DNA of 14,658 nt from the NCBI GenBank assembly GCA_946061495.1, contig CAMGSV010000040.1:1-14658 (forward strand), written 5' to 3'. The notes beneath the pieces are model-generated. The model was not told where the DNA came from, did no database searches, and saw only the letters and a list, made by a program, of their open reading frames with translations. The first letter of the stretch is position 1; each line of letters starts with the position of its first letter. Positions 1 through 4,522 of the stretch are shown here, piece after piece. Both the position numbers and the translations under genes were made by a program. This DNA is from an uncultured Spirochaetales bacterium. GTDB taxonomy: Bacteria; Spirochaetota; Spirochaetia; Treponematales; Treponemataceae.

Positions 1-2
1 CC

Positions 3-425
3 GCAACGGAGCTTTCAGACCTTGACCAGAAGCTCCAAGCCTTTTATCATTACCTACAGAAAGGGGTGGTGGAATCCGAGCTGGCACAAATCATCTCGGA
101 CAGCATCACCACCCTGAAAAACGACTCGCTGGAACGGAGGCACTACATGACTTGGGCGGTAAAGATGGCGGATGCACGGTATGACGGCTACGACGAGGGG
201 TATGAGAAGGGCATCTCCATCGGACTGGAGCAAGGGCTGGAACGGGGACTAACCACCGGTCGGGAAGAAGGCATCTCCATCGGCTTAGAGCAAGGGCTGG
301 AGCGTGGAGCCTACCAGACCAAGCTGGAGACGGCCAGGAGCATGCTGCTGGATGGATTTTCCCCTGAGATGATTTGCAAGTACACTTCGCTGCCGATTGA
401 AACCATCCAGCAGCTCATCGGCTAG
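3..425 (+). CDS. Rpn/PD-(D/E)XK-type putative transposase/nuclease, 3' end (5' truncated by window)
   Basis: The reading frame is open from the first bases of the window (codon phase starts at base 3), so this is the C-terminal ~140 residues of a longer protein; the in-frame GTG at 66 is probably internal. The visible part has a charged helical segment (around YMTWAVKMADARYDGYDEGY) followed by a Gly-rich repeat in which GISIGLEQGLERG occurs twice, 20 residues apart. This tail is typical of the Rpn / PDDEXK_2 family (recombination-promoting nucleases, often labelled putative transposases), where the N-terminal nuclease core is followed by repeated E-x-G-x-E-x-G units. The catalytic core lies outside the window, so nuclease activity cannot be judged. 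It ends with TAG at 423-425. Family assignment rests on tail style only. Confidence 0.6.
   Translation, partial: ATELSDLDQKLQAFYHYLQKGVVESELAQIISDSITTLKNDSLERRHYMTWAVKMADARYDGYDEGYEKGISIGLEQGLERGLTTGREEGISIGLEQGLERGAYQTKLETARSMLLDGFSPEMICKYTSLPIETIQQLIG
211..307 (+). repeat. In-frame 60-bp period repeat within the Rpn-like gene tail
   Basis: Bases 211-247 and 271-307 are near-identical 37-base blocks spaced exactly 60 bases apart, so 20 codons are duplicated in frame. The copies differ mostly at synonymous positions (GGACTGGAG versus GGCTTAGAG). Such units expand and contract in this family. Confidence 0.8.
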
Positions 426-550
426 AAACGGCATCCAAACCGCCCCCAGCGCCGAATCCATTTCTGAAAAATTCCACCTTTTCTTTTCCTTGTGTCACTC
501 CATGGGACAGTGCCTGTAGTAGAATGGGAGAGTATTGACAGGAGGACAAG

Positions 551-796
551 ATGGTGCACATAATTCCACCCTACAGGACATATCAGGCGGCATGCAGGGA
601 AAAAAACTACAAGGCCAGCGTCATGGAGGGAGTGAGCGGAGTCGAATGGGTGGCTATCACGGACAAGCGGACCGGCAACACGAACCTGCTGCGGATTCCC
701 GAGGGCATCAACCTGAACACCCCCGAAATACCGGAACACCTGCGGATGCAGTTCACCGGCGAGCTTGTGTCGGACATGATAGACAAGTTCATATAG
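551..796 (+). CDS. Small protein of unknown function (81 aa)
   Basis: The ATG at 551 is preceded by a strong ribosome binding site, AGGAGG at 540-545 with a 5-base spacer, which fixes the start. The 81-aa product is soluble-looking, without a signal peptide or membrane segment. It contains a mixed-charge middle (VEWVAITDKRTGNTNLLRIP) and an acidic/hydrophobic C-terminus (ELVSDMIDKFI). I do not recognise a family. A -10-like TAGAAT lies upstream near 515-520, but no convincing -35 is seen. No terminator is visible between its TAG (794-796) and hairpin array A1, so read-through transcripts would carry the array as a 3' UTR. Confidence 0.7.
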   Translation: MVHIIPPYRTYQAACREKNYKASVMEGVSGVEWVAITDKRTGNTNLLRIPEGINLNTPEIPEHLRMQFTGELVSDMIDKFI

Positions 797-837
797 GAGG
801 TTGCTGGGAAAGTGGGAGCAAGCCCGCCCAAGCCCCA

Positions 838-1104
838 GACAAAATTGTCACAGGGATTCGCAGGTGGTGTGAGCCACCATTTTAATCACTTCCACGCAGA
901 ACTGGCTGCAAGGCCAGATTCTATTTTGCTACGCAAAATTCGAGAGGACAGCGAGGCACGGCAAAGCACCGAGGAAAATCGTAGATTTTGGAAAAACGCT
1001 CGTTTTTCCAAAGACCTGTGACAAACACCGCAGCAGAGCCTGGAAAGCGAGCCCCTAGAAGTTGGGAGCGAGGAATGAGAGCCCCAGCCCCAACACCTCG
1101 TTCC
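838..1104 (+). repeat. Hairpin array A1 (six ordered stem-loops, putative structured RNA)
   Basis: This non-coding stretch contains, in order: palindrome GACAA-AA-TTGTC (838-849); H1 GGTGGT-GTGA-GCCACC (863-878, wrongly paired only by one U-G); H2 CTGGCT-GCAA-GGCCAG (902-917); H3 ATTTTGC-TAC-GCAAAAT (923-939); H4 AAAATC-GTA-GATTTT (975-989); H5 GGAAAAAC-GCTC-GTTTTTCC (990-1009); H6 GGAGCGAGG...CCTCGTTCC (1065-1073 with 1096-1104, 22-nt loop, one G-U). Three further copies exist in the window (1509-1606 truncated, 11686-11951, 12365-12626). H1 and H2 have GNRA loops (GUGA, GCAA) and wobble pairs valid only in plus-strand RNA. A tail (about 1105-1140, CGCCGGGTGAAGCCGAAGCC) is conserved before the toxin promoter. 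Whether it is an independent ncRNA, a 3' UTR element or a mobile repeat is unknown. Confidence 0.75.
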
Positions 1105-1168
1105 TAGTCCCAGTCGCCGGGTGAAGCCGAAGCCAAACCGCACCCACTGCCACTTCCGCCGCTCCCAC

Positions 1169-1197
1169 TTTACCACACAAACACACCGTGCTATACT
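1169..1197 (+). promoter_or_regulatory. Toxin 1 promoter
   Basis: TTTACC (1169-1174), 17-base spacer, TATACT (1192-1197) preceded by TG-C, an extended -10. The same promoter occurs in cassette 2 at 12016-12044. The predicted transcript start near 1204 gives a leader of about 83 nt. Confidence 0.65.
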
Positions 1198-1245
1198 GAA
1201 CCCAATGGAAGCGCTCGGCTCCAGGCGGTTGTCTCCCAGACTCTA

Positions 1246-1260
1246 CCGGCTTTTAGTCGG
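1246..1260 (+). promoter_or_regulatory. Leader hairpin of toxin 1 mRNA
   Basis: CCGGCT-TTT-AGTCGG forms a 6-bp stem with one G-U. The cassette 2 equivalent (12095-12109) is CCGGCT-TCT-AGCCGG with a G-C at that position. Pairing is therefore kept while the sequence changes, which supports an RNA structure upstream of the toxin ribosome binding site. Confidence 0.55.
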
Positions 1261-1286
1261 AATACTGGATATGGGAGGTAAGCAAG

Positions 1287-1364
1287 ATGACGATATACGA
1301 AATTCTTTCGTTGGCCATCAATGTGGCTATTCTGATTCTTGGCTTGCTCTCTTACCTGAAATAA
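1287..1364 (+). CDS. Type I toxin-like small hydrophobic peptide (25 aa)
   Basis: ATG at 1287 follows GGGAGGT with a 7-base spacer. The 25-codon ORF begins MTIYEILSLA and ends ILGLLSYLK; almost all residues from position 6 to 22 are hydrophobic, giving one membrane-spanning helix with a Lys at the end. The MT(I/V)YE-x-LSL start is typical of the putative holin-like toxin (Hol_Tox) / TxpA-BsrG group of type I toxins, which disturb the cell membrane. It has its own promoter, a structured leader of about 83 nt, and a convergent antisense promoter at 1461-1489 whose RNA overlaps the mRNA 3' end. It is too short for routine gene calling. A diverged partner lies at 12134-12229. Toxicity itself is an inference from family and context. 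Confidence 0.7.
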   Translation: MTIYEILSLAINVAILILGLLSYLK

Positions 1365-1372
1365 TGGAAGAG

Positions 1373-1454
1373 TAAAAAATAACCGCCAGTGGCCTCGAAA
1401 CCATACTGGCGGTTATAAACCACAGTGGAGACGACCCGGAGCCGGGCCTTCCTT
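1373..1454 (-). ncRNA. Antisense RNA 1 (type I antitoxin candidate)
   Basis: Predicted from the minus-strand promoter (-10 at 1461-1466) to the T-run after the hairpin at 1379-1416, about 82 nt. It overlaps the 3' end of the toxin transcript tail-to-tail, as in txpA/RatA and bsrG/SR4 systems. It carries a palindromic 5' part (CCCGGCTCCGGG on its strand, about 1435-1446). Ends are inferred, not measured. Confidence 0.6.
1379..1416 (-). terminator. Intrinsic terminator of antisense RNA 1 (shared hairpin with toxin mRNA end)
   Basis: A perfect 12-bp stem, ATAACCGCCAGT with ACTGGCGGTTAT, 14-nt loop. On the minus strand it is followed by a run of T (A6 at 1374-1379 on the plus strand), so it looks like the terminator of the antisense transcript. 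On the plus strand no T-run follows, so it would protect or end the toxin mRNA less efficiently. Cassette 2 has a different stem sequence at the same place. Confidence 0.7.
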
Positions 1455-1460
1455 CTTCTC

Positions 1461-1489
1461 ACTATACCACACCTCCACCCCAAAGTCAA
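1461..1489 (-). promoter_or_regulatory. Antisense RNA 1 promoter
   Basis: On the minus strand TTGACT (1484-1489), exactly 17 bases, then TATAGT (1461-1466) with TG-G before it, an extended -10. It is stronger on paper than the toxin promoter, as expected for a type I antitoxin. It is identical in cassette 2 at 12317-12345. Confidence 0.75.
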
Positions 1490-1508
1490 ACCCCAAGCCA
1501 CGGACACC

Positions 1509-1606
1509 AATTGCCACAGGGATTCGCAGGTGGCGTGAGCCACCGTTTCAATCACTTCCACACAGAACTGGCTGCAAGGCCAGATTCGATTTTGCTACGC
1601 AAAATC
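1509..1606 (+). repeat. Hairpin array B1 (truncated after H3)
   Basis: It carries H1 GGTGGC-GTGA-GCCACC (1529-1544, fully paired here, with C-G replacing the U-G of array A1), H2 CTGGCT-GCAA-GGCCAG (1568-1583) and H3 GATTTTGC-TAC-GCAAAATC (1588-1606). Similarity to the other arrays stops at about 1607; H4, H5, H6 and the tail are missing. The sequence from 1607 to 1740 shows nothing recognised apart from a small hairpin, ACTGTCC...GGACAGT (1658-1679). Confidence 0.75.
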
Positions 1607-1740
1607 AATGCTAAAAGCCCGAATGGCACGGACAGAATGCTCATGGCAGCAGTTGAGACTGTCCTTGCTGCCGGACAGTTCCGTCTCCGTCACCTCCCAA
1701 AGGGCAAGTTCCCCTTCCGGAACCCAAAACGATGCAACCA

Positions 1741-1998
1741 CTAAATCAAGCCTTTGCTTACAGCATCCATTAAAAAATCATTGAGCTTTGTTTGCCAGCC
1801 CTTTCCCATGGACTTGAAATGATCAACGAGATACGTGCTCAATCTGATGGACACCTGCTCCCTTTTAGGCTTGAAATATTCGGGATAGCGAGGCTCGAAT
1901 CCAGAAAAATCTGTAATTTCAGGAATATCTGAAAAGTCGATTCCCCTTGACCTGATTTCAGCGACCTTTTTGGCAGTTAAAGTTTCTTCGTTGCTCAT
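1741..1998 (-). CDS. brnA: BrnA-like antitoxin
   Basis: The 85-aa product starts at the ATG at 1998 rather than an upstream codon, because GAGGAG lies 9 bases before it. The middle (DIPEITDFSGFEPRYPEYF) and the C-terminal part (VSIRLSTYLVDHFKSMGKGW followed by QTKLNDFL) match the BrnA antitoxin pattern: a linker followed by a ribbon-helix-helix-like DNA-binding region with the K-G-W/Y-Q-T-K/R-x-N motif. In characterised pairs BrnA binds and neutralises BrnT and represses the operon. The gene overlaps the end of the brnT-like frame by about 41 bases, the usual toxin-first order. The toxin seems damaged, so this may now be a solitary antitoxin or repressor. Confidence 0.8.
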   Translation of the reverse strand: MSNEETLTAKKVAEIRSRGIDFSDIPEITDFSGFEPRYPEYFKPKREQVSIRLSTYLVDHFKSMGKGWQTKLNDFLMDAVSKGLI

Positions 1999-2256
1999 AA
2001 TAAAAAAGCTCCTCTTCTTTTGTTGCAATGCGAGAAGAAATTATCCTTATTCTTTCTCGCTCAGTGAAAACAGTCGTCAGGACAACAATGCCGTTTATAT
2101 TTCCAAGACCAACAATCCTTTCCCCCTGAAGGGTCGAATGCTCCCAATCCACTTTCTCTATGAAAAAAGGGGCATTGAACACACCAAGGATTTCTTCAAA
2201 AGATAATCCATGCTTTTTTTTGTTTTGACGGGAAAAAGGTCCCGCAGTCTTGCCAT
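1958..2256 (-). pseudogene. brnT: BrnT-like toxin, 5' end degraded or frame-broken
   Basis: The frame ending in TGA at 1958-1960 encodes KHGLSFEEILGVFNAPFF, then ERIVGLGNINGIVVLTTVFT, then RIRIISSRIATKEEELFYYE, a recognisable BrnT ribonuclease toxin from its KHG-x-SFEE motif onward. The only start codon in this frame is GTG at 2182, which would remove the KHG segment and give 74 aa, against about 90 in the family. The frame remains open upstream to a stop near 2300 but without ATG, GTG or TTG. A second frame from the ATG at 2256 runs into the A8 run just before KHG, and one extra A would join it to the BrnT frame. Even then the usual W-D-x-x-K-x-x-x-N start is not seen. Most likely an inactive toxin; a sequencing error in the A8 run is the alternative. 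Confidence 0.55.
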
Positions 2257-2380
2257 GACGGAGGCGCCTGGAACAACCGCAGGATTGTGGGAAAGTGCGT
2301 CAGTTACCGCTTTTTTTTCAGCCTCCCCATGTTAAGACAACACACTCCTATCTCCCGAATACCCGCCACCACGGAGAAAT

Positions 2381-2415
2381 TTTCCACAGGAAATTGGATG
2401 AATTTCCTGTGGAAA
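2381..2415. repeat. Long perfect hairpin 1
   Basis: TTTCCACAGGAAATT, loop GGATG, then its exact reverse complement: a 15-bp stem with a 5-base loop. It lies between the brnT remnant and the 3' end of the GTPase operon. No T-run follows on either strand, so it is not a textbook terminator. Confidence 0.8.
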
Positions 2416-2444
2416 TACCCCCAATTTGTACTGGATTTTGGAGG

Positions 2445-2483
2445 AATTTCCAGTGGAAATTGGATTGATTTCCACTGGAAATT
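2445..2483. repeat. Long perfect hairpin 2
   Basis: AATTTCCAGTGGAAAT, loop TGGATTG, then its exact reverse complement: a 16-bp stem. It shares the GGAAATTGGAT core with hairpin 1, 30 bases away, so the two are related repeat units with different arm sequences. It sits 22 bases beyond the stop codon of the last GTPase gene and could define the 3' end of that operon. Confidence 0.8.
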
Positions 2484-2505
2484 TGGCGGGAAAAAGTGGG
2501 TGGGA

Positions 2506-4521
2506 TTATCCCAAAAGCTTTATTTCCTGCAGCTGCTTTTCCAGAAGGGTACGGTCATCCTCGGCCTTTTTGAGACCAGCCCGTGCTGTCTCAAGGTTTT
2601 GCTCCCGCTGACCCTTTTCCTCCCGGCACTTCCTGATTCCCTCCTCCAAGGGGTTGATGATGGCATCGTTGCACTCAACCTTGATTGCATGGATAATGTG
2701 CTCTTTTTCTTCCTGAACAGGATCAAACACTGTGTCAAAATTGATGCTGCGATTGAAAGCTGTTATGCGATCCTTCATCTTTGATTTCCTCGTAGCAATT
2801 CCAATAATCAGACCAACAATGGAGAGTATTCCTACAAAGAAGTCTTTTACCTTTTCCCTTGTTTCCCTCTCAAAGTTGTAGTTGAAATTCTCAGAGGTCT
2901 CTAGCTTCAGTTTTACCTTAGCCTGTATGTCCTTAAGAAAATCATCGAATTCAAAATCTTCAATGCATCTTTCACAAATACTTTCAATATCATCAAAGTA
3001 CTCATCCATTGCTTTCCTGATTGTTCTTTTCAAACTTGTGATACTCTCGTTAAATCCACGCTTGATATCAGTGGTAAGATATTCTGTCTCTCGCTCGAGC
3101 TTACACTTGATGTCATTATAGTTTTCAAGGAGCTTCCAGCCATCTACAATAGAGTCCATTCTTTCGACGTGACCTCGTACAATGGTTTCCAAATTACGCT
3201 TGGATGGTGGAATTTCTTCTTCAAACAACTCACCTAATGTAGCGTCGAGTCTCGTGAGTTTTTTCTCCAGCTTTTTCTTGGCCTTGCTTATCCCGCTTTC
3301 CTTTTCCTCCAGCTCACTGTCCGGGGTCTCCAAGAGCTTGATGGTGTTCTTGCACTCCATGGACTTCTTTTCGATTTCCGCCTTTTTTTCCTGCCCCGCC
3401 GCCAGTATCTCGTTCTTTGGCTTGGCAAGAAGAATCTCTCCCTTTTCCTGGGTAATCAGGTCGATGACGGCCTGACCAAGACTGTCCATGTGGCTCTTTT
3501 CCCGGAACTGCTTTTGGCTGCTTATCTCAAAGTCAGAGCAATATCTGTCCCAGGTAAAGCGGTAATCCTCGCTACTATTGATTTTTTCCATAGGAAGCTG
3601 GGAAAGCAGGGCCATATTTGCAGACAGCAGGATTGGCTCCCGCTCCTTCACCAGCAAGGAAATGGTGTCGTCTCCGTATTGCCTGCACTGCTTGTTGATC
3701 TCGTCAATGACGTACTGTCTGATTGTATCCTCGGAATCTCCGTTCATGTAGGGAATGTCATACTTGTTGATGCCAATAATCACCTTGCCGGGACCACATT
3801 TCTTTACGTCTTCAAAGAGAATCGTCCGATCCTTGCCGTCAAAGGGACGGCCGGCATAGAGCATCATCAGCACTACATCCGCCTTTTTCAGGAATTCCTT
3901 GGTCCGCTCCTCACGGGATACAATGGGGTCGTTCATGCCGGGCGTGTCCACAATTTCCACCCCCTTCAGATACTCCTTGGGATAATAAATCCGTACTGCC
4001 TTGGTGATGGACACATATTTTCCCTCGGCACCGACATATTCCACTAGGTTTTCCAGTGTGTCCTCCTGGGTCTTTCCTAGGTACGACTCCAGGCTCGCTC
4101 CCAGCTTTCCGGCCTTGGATACCAGCTCCTGGGCAGCCTGCACCTTGGATTTTTCCACCTCGTTGCCCTCCAGCTCCGCAAGGTCCCTCCGGGCCTGGCT
4201 CTTTTGCTCCTCCCACTCGTCCTTGGTGTAGAACTCCGCCTCCACCTTTTCCTGCTGGCCATAGGTGATGACAGACAGGGCTGCCGTCATGGGGGTGGTG
4301 GCGGCGGGCAGCACATCATTCCCAAAGACAAAGGAGTTGAGGAAGGTGGACTTGCCGCACTTCATCTGCCCGATAACACCGATGGTTAGGACATCACGCT
4401 CTATCTTTGCAATGATTTCCTGCCCCCGCTCCTTTGCCAGCCAGCCAAAGTCCACCGCCTGCTGGGTGAGTTTGACTACCTTTTGCTTTTGGATTTGAAA
4501 ATCCTCCAATACATTTGCCAT
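2506..4521 (-). CDS. Dynamin-like GTPase, third of the operon (671 aa)
   Basis: GTPase with an N-terminal dynamin-type G domain: P-loop GQMKCGKST (residues 51-59), G2 threonines in AATTPMTA (73-80), G3 DTPG (192-195) and G4 NKYD (252-255). An insert of about 100 residues, rich in Lys/Glu, separates G2 from G3. Predicted coiled coil covers roughly 375-540, a hydrophobic membrane-associating segment 561-577 (FFVGILSIVGLIIGIA) is followed by basic residues, and a second coiled coil ends the protein (600-668). This layout (G domain, helical stalk, membrane paddle, helices) is that of bacterial dynamin-like proteins. The ATG at 4521 lies 1 base after the upstream stop, with AGGAGG 8 bases before it inside the last codons of that gene, so translation is coupled. 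Its G domain is clearly less similar to the other two GTPases. Specific function unknown. Confidence 0.85.
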   Translation of the reverse strand: MANVLEDFQIQKQKVVKLTQQAVDFGWLAKERGQEIIAKIERDVLTIGVIGQMKCGKSTFLNSFVFGNDVLPAATTPMTAALSVITYGQQEKVEAEFYTKDEWEEQKSQARRDLAELEGNEVEKSKVQAAQELVSKAGKLGASLESYLGKTQEDTLENLVEYVGAEGKYVSITKAVRIYYPKEYLKGVEIVDTPGMNDPIVSREERTKEFLKKADVVLMMLYAGRPFDGKDRTILFEDVKKCGPGKVIIGINKYDIPYMNGDSEDTIRQYVIDEINKQCRQYGDDTISLLVKEREPILLSANMALLSQLPMEKINSSEDYRFTWDRYCSDFEISSQKQFREKSHMDSLGQAVIDLITQEKGEILLAKPKNEILAAGQEKKAEIEKKSMECKNTIKLLETPDSELEEKESGISKAKKKLEKKLTRLDATLGELFEEEIPPSKRNLETIVRGHVERMDSIVDGWKLLENYNDIKCKLERETEYLTTDIKRGFNESITSLKRTIRKAMDEYFDDIESICERCIEDFEFDDFLKDIQAKVKLKLETSENFNYNFERETREKVKDFFVGILSIVGLIIGIATRKSKMKDRITAFNRSINFDTVFDPVQEEKEHIIHAIKVECNDAIINPLEEGIRKCREEKGQREQNLETARAGLKKAEDDRTLLEKQLQEIKLLG

Positions 4522-4522
4522 C

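Noticed and set aside
1205..1375. Leaderless ORF starting ATGGAAGCGCTC just after the toxin promoter
   Set aside because: The frame reads MEALGSRR in both cassettes but then differs, with a stop soon after in cassette 2; the leader hairpin rather than the frame is conserved.
1352..1561. Minus-strand ORFs through the arrays (for example MEVIETVAHATCESLWQLVS here and at 12076-12417)
   Set aside because: They arise because the arrays lack stops in this frame; the hairpins and G-U changes explain conservation better, and no ribosome binding sites or shared full-length frames are seen.
2381..2483. Twin hairpins as ordinary intrinsic terminators of the GTPase operon
   Set aside because: No T-run follows on either strand; they are left as structured repeats that might still mark the 3' end.
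2287..2784. Plus-strand ORF of 165 codons over the two hairpins and the GTPase gene end
   Set aside because: It runs antisense to the real GTPase gene and through palindromes, with no ribosome binding site.
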